Below, piece by piece: positions 24,755 through 35,144 of a DNA stretch of 64,000 bases. The stretch lies in contig NZ_JPOO01000001.1 in NCBI RefSeq assembly GCF_000733925.1, positions 1,426,001 to 1,490,000 of the forward strand, in the 5' to 3' direction. The stretch comes from Arenibacter algicola. GTDB taxonomy: Bacteria; Bacteroidota; Bacteroidia; Flavobacteriales; Flavobacteriaceae. Every line of letters starts with the position of its first letter. Positions within the stretch are counted from its first letter, which is position 1. A program made the translations under genes and the position numbers. The notes under the pieces are model-generated. The model was not told the origin of the DNA. It saw only the letters and a list, made by a program, of their open reading frames with translations, and did no database searches.

Positions 24755-25690
24755 GATATCTATCTAAAGCAGCTCAACTATCGTTTTATACTGGACCTGG
24801 AACATTATTTAAGGAGGTGCACGGACAAAAAGAAACAGCTGTGCCTCAACAATAATGGAGTTATGAAACATTTGGAACGTTTCAAGAAAATGGTGAACCT
24901 TGCCGTGAAACTGGAATGGGTAAACAAAAACCCTTTTGATAGGTTCCAATTGAAGTTCAACAAATTCGATCGCGTGTTCCTGACCCAAAGGGAATTAAGA
25001 CTGATAGAGGAAACGGAATTCAAACAGGATAGATTACAACATGTAAAAGACTGTTTTGTATTTTCCTGTTATACCGGACTTTCCTATGTGGATGTAAAAG
25101 AGCTTACAAGGGATAAGATCACTAAGGGTATAGATGATAGGAATTGGATCTATACCAAACGGGAAAAAACGGACGAGCTGGTCAAAATCCCTATACTTCC
25201 CCAAGCATGGGATATTTTGGAAAAGTACAGGGATTACCCTACCCACAATGGATTACTTCCCATATGCTCCAACCAGAAGGTGAATACGTATCTCAAGAAA
25301 ATAGCGGGAGCATGCGGGGTCCATAAGAACATTACTTTCCATGTGGCCAGGCATACCTTTGCCACTACGGTCATGTTATCCAATGGGGTACCCATTGAAA
25401 CGGTCTCAAAACTTTTGGGCCATACCAAATTATCGACCACCCAGATATATGCTAGGGTAGTGGAGTCCAAGATAAGTGAGGATATCGGCAATCTATTGAT
25501 GAGGTTTAAGGAAAGGGAGAGCCAAATTGCGGTTGAAAAGAAAGATAAAAATGGGGAACGGGAAATAAGGACTATCGACCCCAAATCTTACCATAACTTA
25601 ACTGCGCATTTGGTCTACTTTTCATATCCAATCATCTTCAACCAACTAGCTTTCGGTCCAATTGCCGTAAAATTACAGCTTGTGTTATAA
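24755..25690 (+). pseudogene. Tyrosine recombinase (integrase), 5'-truncated by the ISL3 element
   Basis: The reading frame is open from the first base after the IS end (24755, DIYLKQLNYRFILDLEHYL), well before the first ATG at 24863. The core-binding part (MKHLERFKKMVNLAVKLEWV) and catalytic domain remain: HVARHTFATT with HxxR, GHTKLSTTQIYARV with the nucleophile Tyr. The usual first-Arg region reads CYTGLSYVDVKEL, as in many Bacteroidota integrases. About 100-150 N-terminal residues are missing and are not found left of the IS. The last 45 residues (after VEKKDKNG) are atypical. Probably inactive. Confidence 0.85.
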
Positions 25691-26074
25691 TTAATGTTTA
25701 TAGATCTTAGTTTTATTTCGGAAAGCAATGTGCTTTGAATAATACCTTATGAATTAAAAAAAAATATACAGACTACCACCTTTTCCAAATTGATTTTAAA
25801 AGGTAGGTTAATGTAGGTATGGAAGATTTTTTCTTGCGGCTAAACCAATTGTTTACTTTAAAGATTCTAGTAATTATGGGTAATATTATGCCGTAAACAT
25901 GGGGCTTACATACGTTTGCTTCAAAATTTATATTTGGAGACTGAAATTTTATACTCCTTTGGTTCTTAACTTAATAAGTTTGGACAAATCTATTCTCCTT
26001 AATTCTAATATTTGATTGTGGATGAGTCGATTCTTTGAAAAATGAATTACTAACCAAATTTATAAACTCAGTTT
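25691..26074 (+). promoter_or_regulatory. Upstream region of susC with a candidate promoter
   Basis: No gene. TTTG at 25979-25982 and TAATATTTG at 26006-26014 resemble the Bacteroidota -33 (TTTG) and -7 (TAnnTTTG) boxes, though the -7 has one extra base. It would give a leader of roughly 55 bases before the ATG at 26075. The hybrid regulator at 50013 is expected to bind somewhere here; I see no obvious direct repeat for it. Confidence 0.35.
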
Positions 26075-29000
26075 ATGACAAACCTATTATTTTTTAAAAT
26101 CGAATACTTTAAAAAGCTTGGATTTCCAATCCTATTGTTTCTCTGTTGTGCAGAGATTAACGCTCAAACTACGGTTTCTGGAAAGGTATCTGATGCAGAT
26201 GGACCAATTCCTGGTGTCAATGTTGTTTTGAAAGGAACCAACAATGGTACGGCAGCGGATTTTGATGGTCTTTATGAAATTCGGAATGTTCCGGCAAATG
26301 GCGTATTGGTATTTAGTGTTATAGGGTACGAAACCAAAGAAATCGCGATTAATAATCAAACCCAAATTAATACAACTTTAGAGTTTGATGTTTCTTCCTT
26401 GGATGAGGTTGTCGTAATTGGTTATGGACAAATGAAACGTACGGATTTAACAGGATCTGTGGTTTCTGTATCTAGTGAAGCAATAACTCAATCTGTGGCA
26501 ACATCTGTAGATCAAGTTTTGCAAGGACGTGCAGCAGGTGTGCAAATTCAACAGAATAGTGGTGCACCTGGAGGTAGTTCTTCAATTCGTATACGTGGAA
26601 TTAGCTCGCTAACCGGGTCTAATGAGCCTATTTTTGTAATTGATGGTGTAATTATTGATGGTTCTACCGGATCAAGTAATAGCAATCCTTTACAATCCAT
26701 AAATCCTTCAGATATTGTTTCCTTGGATGTATTGAAAGATGCATCTGCAACAGCCATTTATGGATCGAGAGCAGCAAACGGGGTTATAATTATAACCACC
26801 AAACGAGGTAAGGCAGGGGAGTTATCCATGACTTATGATACTTATATGGGTTGGCAAGAAATACCAGGAAAGATAAGCTTAATGGATCTACAACAATATG
26901 CTGTACATCATAATACACGCGCTGATTTGGGTATTGTTGAGCGTAATAATGCTTATATCCGTCCAGATTTATTAGGACCAGGTACAGATTGGCAGGAGGA
27001 ATTATTTACCCGAGCCATGATGCAGAGTCATAACTTATCTGCTTCCGGGGGAACGGAAAAAACTACCTATGCCATGGGTATTGGTTACCTAGATCAAGAT
27101 GGCATAGCAATTGGTTCAGCGTTCGAGCGTTTTAATCTAAGGGGAGTAATAGATTCCCAAGTTAAAGATTTTCTTAAAGTTGGCGTAAACCTGGCATTGA
27201 GCAATTCAAAATTAAAAACTACGGTTTCCGAACAAGCGCTGATTCCGACTGCACTTAGACAAACCCCAAATGTTGCCGTACGTAATGCAGATGGGTCCTT
27301 TGACGGGCCGGATACAGATCAGTTTGTTCAGAACAATCCAATTGGCCTTGCAGCCATTAAGGATAATAGGAATGAAAATGTTGGATTAAGAGCCAATACT
27401 TATGCCGAATTAACATTGGCGAAGGGACTTAGTGTTAAAACACAGTATTCGTTGGACTATGGTTTTTCCAACGGGTATAGATTTGATCCTTCATACGCCT
27501 TCGGTGCTCTTATAAATGATGTTAGGGAGAGTAATAGGTCAAAATCCTTTAGTAAATATTGGAATTGGTCCAATCTATTGAACTATAACAATGAATTTGG
27601 ACAGCATAACGTAAACATGATTCTTGGTCAAGAAATGCAGGAATCCAAGTGGGATAACTTAACAGGATATCGATCTGGCTTTATAACTAATGGTTCTACC
27701 GATTTAAATGCAGGAGACGCTACAACTGCTAGGAACTCCAATGCCAGTAATAAAAGTAGTATTAGTTCTTATTTCGGTAGAATGTTCTATTCATTTGACG
27801 ACAAATACCTCTTAACAGGCACATTGAGAAGGGATGGATCTTCCAAATTTGGTAAAAATAATCGTTGGGGCTGGTTTCCTTCAGCTGCCTTTGCCTGGAA
27901 AATATCCAATGAAAATTTCCTAAAGGAAAATGATGTGATCAATAATTTAAAACTGCGTTTAGGTTGGGGAGCTGTTGGTAATCAAAATGCACCTAACTAC
28001 GCTTATACCCCTATTTACTCAGCTTCACCAACTACTTTCGGACCTGGTTTGCTAGCTGCAAATACAGCAAACCCGGATATAAAATGGGAAACTACTTCGT
28101 CCAGTAATGCTGGTTTGGACCTTAATCTTTTTAATAACCGTATAGAGTTTATAGTGGATGTTTATTATAAAGAAACAAAAGATTTACTACTGGAAAAACC
28201 CCTGCCAAGATATGTTGGTGTTGCAGGTATAGGATCAACAACACCACCACAAGTAAATATTGGATCCCTTGAAAATAAGGGAATCGAATTAACACTAAAT
28301 ACTGTGAATGCAGATACAAAGGATTTTTCTTGGCGTTCCAATTTTGTTTTTTCTATGAACAGAAATAAGGTGTTATCATTGGTTAATGAATCGTCCATAC
28401 TAAGTAAAACGCTTCAACAAGGTTCAGATATTTCCATAGTAACACGTACCGCCGTCGGGGAACCCATTGGACAGTTCTACGGGTATAAGGTTATAGGTCG
28501 ATTTGAGGATGCTACAGATTTCTATTATAAAAACGAGGCAGGTGAAATAGTTCCAACAGCATTACCAACCGAGGTAAACACTATTGGTGAAAATGCCATG
28601 TGGATAGGTGACTATATGTTCGACGATAAGGATAAAAATGGAGTGATAGATGAGAATGATCTACAATACATTGGTAATCCTGCTCCAGATTTCACTTTTG
28701 GTGTAGGGAACTCCTTTACGTATCAAGGGTTGGAGCTAAATATATTGTTAACGGGCTCGTACGGGAATGATGTAGTAAATTATCAGAGGCGTTTCTTGGA
28801 AAACCCTCGTGGTAATACAAATTTATTTGAAACTGCCTTGGGTTATGCCCAATTGGGTCTAATTAACCCTAACGGACCCAACGACTATCGTAATGTTCAA
28901 ATTGTGGGAGGCGATAAATACATGCCTAGAATTGCCGGTTCTTCGGCAGCTTCGGAATCCAACTTCCGCTTTAGCGATAGGTTTGTAGAAGATGGCTCCT

Positions 29001-29239
29001 ATGTAAGAATTAAGAATATTTCTTTTGGCTATAACCTACCACAGGACTGGATTGCCAAGTTCGGATTACAAAATGCCAAAGTATATACCAACATGCAGAA
29101 TGTATTGACATTTACCAAGTATTCTGGCTATGATCCGGAAGTAGGATCTATCAATCAAGATGCTCTTTTAACAGGTATCGATAATGGCCGTTATCCGTCA
29201 CCTAGTATAATAACAGTTGGATTAAATGTTAAATTCTAA
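26075..29239 (+). CDS. susC: SusC-like TonB-dependent glycan importer (xylan)
   Basis: 1054 residues, normal for SusC. Signal peptide to AEINAQ, carboxypeptidase-regulatory-like domain (about 32-105, VSGKVSDADGPIPGVNVVLKGTNNGTAADFDGLYEI), TonB box DEVVVIGYG (about 112-120), plug with the SusC hallmarks GRAAGVQI, RIRGISSL, PIFVIDGV, LKDASATAIYGSRAANGVIIITTK, then a barrel ending IITVGLNVKF. Acts in the outer membrane with the SusD lipoprotein encoded 17 bp downstream. The following glycan-binding protein and GH10 xylanase identify the cargo as xylo-oligosaccharides. Confidence 0.95.
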   Translation: MTNLLFFKIEYFKKLGFPILLFLCCAEINAQTTVSGKVSDADGPIPGVNVVLKGTNNGTAADFDGLYEIRNVPANGVLVFSVIGYETKEIAINNQTQINTTLEFDVSSLDEVVVIGYGQMKRTDLTGSVVSVSSEAITQSVATSVDQVLQGRAAGVQIQQNSGAPGGSSSIRIRGISSLTGSNEPIFVIDGVIIDGSTGSSNSNPLQSINPSDIVSLDVLKDASATAIYGSRAANGVIIITTKRGKAGELSMTYDTYMGWQEIPGKISLMDLQQYAVHHNTRADLGIVERNNAYIRPDLLGPGTDWQEELFTRAMMQSHNLSASGGTEKTTYAMGIGYLDQDGIAIGSAFERFNLRGVIDSQVKDFLKVGVNLALSNSKLKTTVSEQALIPTALRQTPNVAVRNADGSFDGPDTDQFVQNNPIGLAAIKDNRNENVGLRANTYAELTLAKGLSVKTQYSLDYGFSNGYRFDPSYAFGALINDVRESNRSKSFSKYWNWSNLLNYNNEFGQHNVNMILGQEMQESKWDNLTGYRSGFITNGSTDLNAGDATTARNSNASNKSSISSYFGRMFYSFDDKYLLTGTLRRDGSSKFGKNNRWGWFPSAAFAWKISNENFLKENDVINNLKLRLGWGAVGNQNAPNYAYTPIYSASPTTFGPGLLAANTANPDIKWETTSSSNAGLDLNLFNNRIEFIVDVYYKETKDLLLEKPLPRYVGVAGIGSTTPPQVNIGSLENKGIELTLNTVNADTKDFSWRSNFVFSMNRNKVLSLVNESSILSKTLQQGSDISIVTRTAVGEPIGQFYGYKVIGRFEDATDFYYKNEAGEIVPTALPTEVNTIGENAMWIGDYMFDDKDKNGVIDENDLQYIGNPAPDFTFGVGNSFTYQGLELNILLTGSYGNDVVNYQRRFLENPRGNTNLFETALGYAQLGLINPNGPNDYRNVQIVGGDKYMPRIAGSSAASESNFRFSDRFVEDGSYVRIKNISFGYNLPQDWIAKFGLQNAKVYTNMQNVLTFTKYSGYDPEVGSINQDALLTGIDNGRYPSPSIITVGLNVKF

Positions 29240-29256
29240 AAAAAAATACTATAACT

Positions 29257-30888
29257 ATGAAAACTAAAAAAATAATTTATACTGGTCTTATAATGACGTT
29301 TGTCCTTATTTGTACGAGTTGTAGCAATCTTTTAGAGGTAGAACCGGAAGATTTGGTTACTCAAGATAATTTCTATAATTCAGAAGACGATTTTAGAGCG
29401 GCAACCGCACCCCTTTATAATAAGGTGTGGTTCGATTTTAATTCTAAATTCTATTATGGACTTGGAGATGGCCGTTCTTACAACTTGTATGCACCATTCT
29501 CCGATTACATTTACCCATTCAGTGATTTAAATGAGACAGGACTGACAGGGCCGTTGGTTGAAGCTTGGTCATCATTCTACAATGTTATTCAACAATCCAA
29601 TAACGTTATAAATGGGATAACGGCCAGTACGGTTGATGAAAGTGCAAAACAGGCCTATATAGCTGAAGCACGTTTTATGAGAGGAACAGCTTATTGGTAT
29701 TTGGCTTCGTTGTGGGGCGATGCAATTATTTCTACCGATCCTGCAGAATTGGTCAGCAATCCTATAGTCAATAAAAATCCAATCGAAGACGTGTATCAAT
29801 TTGCAATACGCGATATGGAATATGCTGCAAAATACCTTCCTGAACAATCCGGTCAGGCAGGTAGGTTAACCCGTTATAGTGCATTTGGTATGTTATCGCG
29901 AGTTTATCTTTCCTATGCCGGTTTAAGTGATAATCCAAACAGTGGCACCCGAAATCAGGAATATCTGGATTTGGCCAGAAAAGCTGCAGATAAGGTTCTT
30001 ACGGAAGGCCCATACGTTTTAATGGACGATTATGCCGATTTATTCAGGATAGAAAATAATAATAATAGTGAATCATTGTTTGCATTACAATGGGTTCCCA
30101 ATGGAGATTATGGTGTTAATAATATGCACCAAGCTTTTTTTGCTTTAGGTTCGGATATTACTGGGGATGATGCTGCATGGGGATATTGGACAAGAGCATC
30201 TTATGATGTGTTAAAGGAATATGAGACTAATGATCAACGTCGCGAGGCCACTTGGATGGGCAATGAGGATTTCTACCCCAACATTAATGTAGCAAATGGT
30301 GGTTACACTGTAGATCACCCCAATGATTTTCTTACAGTTAAAAAAGGTGTGGTAGGTTCAAATAAAGATAACGCCAGTATAACTCGTATGAATTCTGCCT
30401 TGAATACTTATATGATTCGTTTGGCAGAGGTGCATTTAAATTATGCCGAAGCGGTTTTAGGCAATAACACAAGTACCGCAGATGCCAATGCCTTAATTTA
30501 TGTAAATCAACTTCGTACCCGAGCTGGTCTTGAAGAAAAAACGTCTCTAACGTATGATGATATCATCCATGAACGAAGGGTGGAATTATGTATGGAAGGG
30601 CAATTTTGGTTTGATCTCGTAAGGCGCTCCTATTACCAGGAACAAGAGGTTATCAATTACATTATTGCTCAAGATAGGGGAACCATTACACCTTTTAACT
30701 ATGATTCCGAAACGAATACCGTAACAGTTGATGAAACTGTTGATCCCAGTACACGGTCTATAGGAGTGATTGATAGGTCTATATTCTTTCTACCTTATCC
30801 AGAATCAGAGGTTGTGCAAAATCCTTTACTAAAGGATGCTCCTGTACCATATGAATTTACGGAGGAAAGAATAACTGACTTGTTCTAA
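29257..30888 (+). CDS. susD: SusD-like glycan-binding lipoprotein (RagB/SusD)
   Basis: 543 residues. Lipobox LICTSC (Cys22). SusD/RagB helices with TPR-like repeats: NFYNSEDDFRAATAPLYNKVW near 41-60, QQSNNVINGI, AYIAEARFMRGTAYWYLASLWGDA near 132-155, ALNTYMIRLAEVHLNYAEAVLG near 380-402 and LTYDDIIHERRVELCMEGQFWFDLVRR near 428-455. It forms the lid of the SusC pore. Immediately downstream of susC and followed by a surface glycan-binding protein. Confidence 0.95.
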   Translation: MKTKKIIYTGLIMTFVLICTSCSNLLEVEPEDLVTQDNFYNSEDDFRAATAPLYNKVWFDFNSKFYYGLGDGRSYNLYAPFSDYIYPFSDLNETGLTGPLVEAWSSFYNVIQQSNNVINGITASTVDESAKQAYIAEARFMRGTAYWYLASLWGDAIISTDPAELVSNPIVNKNPIEDVYQFAIRDMEYAAKYLPEQSGQAGRLTRYSAFGMLSRVYLSYAGLSDNPNSGTRNQEYLDLARKAADKVLTEGPYVLMDDYADLFRIENNNNSESLFALQWVPNGDYGVNNMHQAFFALGSDITGDDAAWGYWTRASYDVLKEYETNDQRREATWMGNEDFYPNINVANGGYTVDHPNDFLTVKKGVVGSNKDNASITRMNSALNTYMIRLAEVHLNYAEAVLGNNTSTADANALIYVNQLRTRAGLEEKTSLTYDDIIHERRVELCMEGQFWFDLVRRSYYQEQEVINYIIAQDRGTITPFNYDSETNTVTVDETVDPSTRSIGVIDRSIFFLPYPESEVVQNPLLKDAPVPYEFTEERITDLF

Positions 30889-30928
30889 GGATTGGAGAAA
30901 AAACAATAATAATTAAAATTAATTTGAT

Positions 30929-32302
30929 ATGATAAAATATATATTAATTAAAAAACACTGTACATCCTTAACAATCGTGGTTCTGATATTGGCTTCCATA
31001 CTTTTTGCGGCATGTGAAGAAAATGATTCTGAAGGTGGTGCGATTGCCATTAGCAAAGTATTTCTGGAAGACGTTAATTCATCAGTTCCGGACAGGCAAG
31101 TGAACTTTGGTCGTTTGGGACAATTGTTGCGCATTGAAGGTTATGGTTTTGCAGGACTTAAAAAAGCCTATATAAATGGATATCCTACCTATTTTAATCC
31201 GGTATATGTGACGGATAATTCAATGTTGATCAGTATTTCAGCTGACACGCCAACTGTTGATGCAGATGAAAGTGTTCGCAATACCATACGTTTGGCAAAT
31301 GATACCAATGAAGTAATTTTCTCTTTTGAAATTAGGTCATCGGCACCAACTATAACAAGCATTTCCAATACATTGCCTAATCCAGGTGAAGAAATCACCG
31401 TTTATGGTACTGGATTGATAGAAGTGAATAAAGTTGTATTTCCAGGCAATATCGCTGTTACAAATGGGATTAGCTATGATGAAGAAGACGGTGAGTTCTT
31501 TATGGTAACCGTTCCCGAGGGAGTTTCAGAGAACGGCGGTTCCTTATTTATAGAAAGTGCCAATGGTGGTGCATATTCACCATCCTATTTTAACTTCAAA
31601 AAGGGAGTTATATTGGATTTTGATGGCAATGGTGTTCATGGATTTTGGGATGCAGGAAATAGTATGATTAAAGATGTAGACATAGAATCTACTTCAATTG
31701 GAGTTGGAAATGTTTCACAAGGAATTTATGCTCCGCATCGGCCATCTAGAATTGCCTCTTTTGCTGCAGCAACAAATCGAAATTCAGAGGTATGGACGGC
31801 AGGTAATGATGTGGATAATTGGCGTAGTCAAATAACCCCTTTTATTGCAGCTTCAACCCCTTTAGATCAAGTGGCCTTTCAATTTGACATATATGTTCCG
31901 GAACCTTGGGCAAATACCGGATACTTGCAAATACTGTTAATAAATAATTTTAACGGTGGAGAATGGAGCGGTGGCGCTTATAATTACGTACCATGGATAG
32001 TTGATGGTAAAGTAAAAGCTTTTCAAACCAATGGTTGGACGACGGTAACAGTTCCTTTTACGGAATTCTATAATTTTTCGGATGGCGAATACACCTTTGA
32101 AGATTTGCTGGCATACCGCGAAGGAGCAACTTATAAAAACTTCGGAATATTCTTTAACAACTCGGACATTAAATTAAGTGATATAACTGGAGGTAGTAGT
32201 GAAGTGGAATTTGCATCTGCAGCCACCTCAGTAAATGTGTACACTGATAACTGGAGAATTGTATCCTTGGAAGTCCCGACCACTACCGATTTTCCTGAAT
32301 AA
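30929..32302 (+). CDS. Surface glycan-binding lipoprotein with IPT/TIG domains
   Basis: 457 residues. Lipobox ILFAAC (about Cys29). Two Ig-like IPT/TIG segments (about 45-135 and 136-225: APTITSISNTLPNPGEEITVYGTGLIEVNKVVFPG) act as spacers. A C-terminal beta-sandwich domain of about 230 residues (LDFDGNGVHGFWDAGN..., FQFDIYVPEPWANTGYLQI, VYTDNWRIV) fits the xylan-binding type of SusE-position proteins. No catalytic motif. Third gene of the susCD operon; it holds xylan at the cell surface. Confidence 0.85.
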   Translation: MIKYILIKKHCTSLTIVVLILASILFAACEENDSEGGAIAISKVFLEDVNSSVPDRQVNFGRLGQLLRIEGYGFAGLKKAYINGYPTYFNPVYVTDNSMLISISADTPTVDADESVRNTIRLANDTNEVIFSFEIRSSAPTITSISNTLPNPGEEITVYGTGLIEVNKVVFPGNIAVTNGISYDEEDGEFFMVTVPEGVSENGGSLFIESANGGAYSPSYFNFKKGVILDFDGNGVHGFWDAGNSMIKDVDIESTSIGVGNVSQGIYAPHRPSRIASFAAATNRNSEVWTAGNDVDNWRSQITPFIAASTPLDQVAFQFDIYVPEPWANTGYLQILLINNFNGGEWSGGAYNYVPWIVDGKVKAFQTNGWTTVTVPFTEFYNFSDGEYTFEDLLAYREGATYKNFGIFFNNSDIKLSDITGGSSEVEFASAATSVNVYTDNWRIVSLEVPTTTDFPE

Positions 32303-32382
32303 ACTTATAATAGCCGACGACTATAATCTTTAGTTAGTTTACCTAAAAAATAGAAGATTTTAAACTTATAAAAAAAAGAAAA

Positions 32383-34563
32383 ATGAACTACAAAAAAATA
32401 TTAACCATTATGGCTCTTTCGCCCATGATTTTTTGGTCCTGCGACGATCAAATGATGGATTGGACAGAAGATGCTGAAAAAGGCAAGGTAACGGTAGCGG
32501 AACTGCCCTTGGAACTCGCTGAAAAAATTACCAGGTACGAGGCATTAAATACGTACACGGATTTTGTTCTTGGTACGGGCATTGGGCTTGACCTGTATCT
32601 TAATGATGCCACCTACAGAGGTTTAACAGATGCTAATTTTGATGAAGTTACTGTTGGTTATGCCATGAAACATGGCCCAATGGTAAATTCTAAGGGAGAA
32701 TTAAATTTCGGAAATGTTGATGCCTTCATTGCTAAAACGAAGGAAGCCGGATTAAGTGTATTCGGTCATACTTTGGTATGGCATCAAAATCAAAATGCAA
32801 GTTATTTAAACAGTTTAATTGCTCCAACTGTTATCCCTGGTTCAAGTGGCGCCAATTCCCTTGATCTTTCGGGATTAAAAGACGGTTCACTTGACGGTTG
32901 GGGAGGATCTTGGAATTCCGCAATTTCTGTGGTCGAGGGTGAAGGGCTATCAAGTAGTTCACAAGCGGTTCAAATGATCGCAAGCGGAACCTCAAATCCA
33001 TGGGATCTACAACTTGGAACTCCAGATATAACTATTGTCAGTGGTCATACCTATGAAATTTCATTTTATGTAAAATCCGATCAACCTGGTAAAGGACGTA
33101 TATCATTTGAAGGATTGGAAAATAACTATCCATGGCAAGATTGGTATGCTACCGGGGGGGACTGGACCGAAGCGTTTGATACCACTTCGCAATGGCAACA
33201 GGTTAAAATAACACTGAACGACTTTACCGGGAATACTTTCAAGTTTTTCTTTGATATGGGTTATTTGGATGGAGTAACCTATTTAATTGATGTAGACAAT
33301 ATACAAGTGGTAGATTTGGATGCTGAACCTACTTTCGTTAATTTAATAACCAATGGCGACTTTGAAGGAGGTACCCTGGATGGTTGGGGAGGTTACGGAA
33401 ATGGCTCCTCAAGAGCGGTATCGGCCGAAGGAGAAGGTTTTGGGGATACAGGATATGCTATGGTATTGACAAACCCGACGGCGGCGAATGCGTGGGAAGC
33501 ACAACAAGTGTTTACATTTGATCAACCCTTGGAACTCGGAACAGAGTATACCTGTACTTTTTGGGTCAAGGCTACAAGCTCCGTAATTTTGCAATTTGAG
33601 ATACAAAATGCCGATTATGCTGGAGACTACTATGGAGGTATTAATGTAGGCACAACTTGGACTCAGGTAACAAGAACTGTAATCCCATCAACTGATGATA
33701 AAACAAAATTTATTTTCGATTTTGGAGAGGCAGCTGCGACTTATTATATAGATGATATTGTATTAACTTCTGGAGAAACTGGTGGGGGTTCAGGCCCTAC
33801 TATTGTTGAGAAAACGGAGGAGGAAAAAAAAGAAATTATAGGTGCTGCTATGGAAGATTGGATTTCAAAAATGGTGGGGCACTATAAAAGCGATGTACAT
33901 GCTTGGGATGTTGTAAATGAACCAATGAAAGAAGGAGGTTCACTTCGAGATGGAAATATTCCCGAATTGGCCGATGATGAATTCTACTGGGTAAAATACC
34001 TAGGTGAAGATTACGCTGTTACGGCATTTAAACTAGCCCGACAATACGGAAACCCAACGGACAAACTTTTCATCAACGATTATAACCTTGAGTACAGTTT
34101 GGAAAAATGTGATGGTTTAATTCAGTATACACAGTACATAGAGAGTCAAGGTGCTACAGTTGATGGTATTGGTACACAAATGCATGTATCCTATGATAGT
34201 GATAAAGATAAAATAGTTCAAATGTTCCAGAAATTGGCTGCTAGCGGTAAATTGATCAAGATTTCAGAGTTGGACGTAAGATTAGGGACAAACTCACCCA
34301 CCAATGATCAGTTGGCAGCACAAGCCGAAATGTATCGCTTTATCATAGAAAAGTATATTGAACATATCCCATCGGCTCAGCAATATGGGATAACCATTTG
34401 GGGTATTTCGGATAATGAGCAGGAGCACGAATTTTGGCTTCCTGATGAATCACCCAATCTATGGGATGCAAATTACAATAGAAAACTTGCTTATAAAGGG
34501 GCAGCCGATGGTTTAGCTGGACGCGATGTAAGTGAAGATTTTACTGGAGAATTACAGGATTAA
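32383..34563 (+). CDS. GH10 endo-beta-1,4-xylanase with two CBM modules inserted in the catalytic domain
   Basis: 726 residues. Lipobox IFWSC (Cys20), so surface anchored. The GH10 barrel starts at about residue 58 (GTGIGLDLYL, MKHGPMVNSKGELNF, GHTLVWHQNQ) and is interrupted after about 142. Two CBM4/9-like beta-sandwiches follow (about 158-310 and 318-480, each with GS/GTLDGWGG and a YxIDDI/LIDVDNI ending). GH10 resumes with HAWDVVNEP (acid/base Glu513), LFINDYNLE and IKISELDV (nucleophile Glu629), ending WGISDNEQEHEFW. This inserted-CBM design is known from surface xylanases of xylan loci. It makes the first cuts in xylan for SusCD. A terminator follows. Confidence 0.93.
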   Translation: MNYKKILTIMALSPMIFWSCDDQMMDWTEDAEKGKVTVAELPLELAEKITRYEALNTYTDFVLGTGIGLDLYLNDATYRGLTDANFDEVTVGYAMKHGPMVNSKGELNFGNVDAFIAKTKEAGLSVFGHTLVWHQNQNASYLNSLIAPTVIPGSSGANSLDLSGLKDGSLDGWGGSWNSAISVVEGEGLSSSSQAVQMIASGTSNPWDLQLGTPDITIVSGHTYEISFYVKSDQPGKGRISFEGLENNYPWQDWYATGGDWTEAFDTTSQWQQVKITLNDFTGNTFKFFFDMGYLDGVTYLIDVDNIQVVDLDAEPTFVNLITNGDFEGGTLDGWGGYGNGSSRAVSAEGEGFGDTGYAMVLTNPTAANAWEAQQVFTFDQPLELGTEYTCTFWVKATSSVILQFEIQNADYAGDYYGGINVGTTWTQVTRTVIPSTDDKTKFIFDFGEAAATYYIDDIVLTSGETGGGSGPTIVEKTEEEKKEIIGAAMEDWISKMVGHYKSDVHAWDVVNEPMKEGGSLRDGNIPELADDEFYWVKYLGEDYAVTAFKLARQYGNPTDKLFINDYNLEYSLEKCDGLIQYTQYIESQGATVDGIGTQMHVSYDSDKDKIVQMFQKLAASGKLIKISELDVRLGTNSPTNDQLAAQAEMYRFIIEKYIEHIPSAQQYGITIWGISDNEQEHEFWLPDESPNLWDANYNRKLAYKGAADGLAGRDVSEDFTGELQD

Positions 34564-35144
34564 CATCAACAAATAATTTCAGAGATCTGGTGGATTTTTA
34601 GTAAATGAGTATTGATGATTTTATTGGAGAAACTAAAAAGGTAGTTATTTTAAATAATTGCCTTTTTTTGTTATTTAATCCCAAGTGTCCTAGATATGAC
34701 AACGTATCTATGCAATTATTTACTTGACCGCGAAAGTTTATTAATTTGTTCCTATGCCCTAAAAATCCGTGAATTATTAAAGTCCAGGTCCGCAGCGTAT
34801 AATTGCGAAATAAAGAACCCCTTGTTAGTTGGTGTGTAATGTAACAATTAATAATAATCATTTAACTTATAGGATATGCCCAGATTCCGGAATAACACAA
34901 TAGATCTGAATTACATTAAGCACGGCCCAAGAATGGCCGGCCTTATTGAGCGGAAAAATCACAAATAAATTACTTTAATTAATCCGGGAAGATTTGCTGA
35001 GCGGATTTTTTAATATTTGTTTTGAGGGAAGTTCTGATGTCCTTCAAATTCCGGTCTAGCCTATTAAAGAGTTAGCAATATTTATTACAATTGATATTGA
35101 TTTTGGATAATTAGCTGTTTTGAAATATTTATTTCGCTTTAATG
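34564..35144. other. Intergenic stretch between convergent xylan operons
   Basis: Contains the terminator at 34635-34669. The rest is AT-rich; no credible frame. Nothing else recognised. Confidence 0.6.
34635..34669 (+). terminator. Terminator of the susCD-xylanase operon
   Basis: AAAAAGG and CCTTTTT arms with an AT-rich paired interior (TTATTT/AAATAA), followed by further T residues. It lies 72 bp after the xylanase stop codon. Confidence 0.8.
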
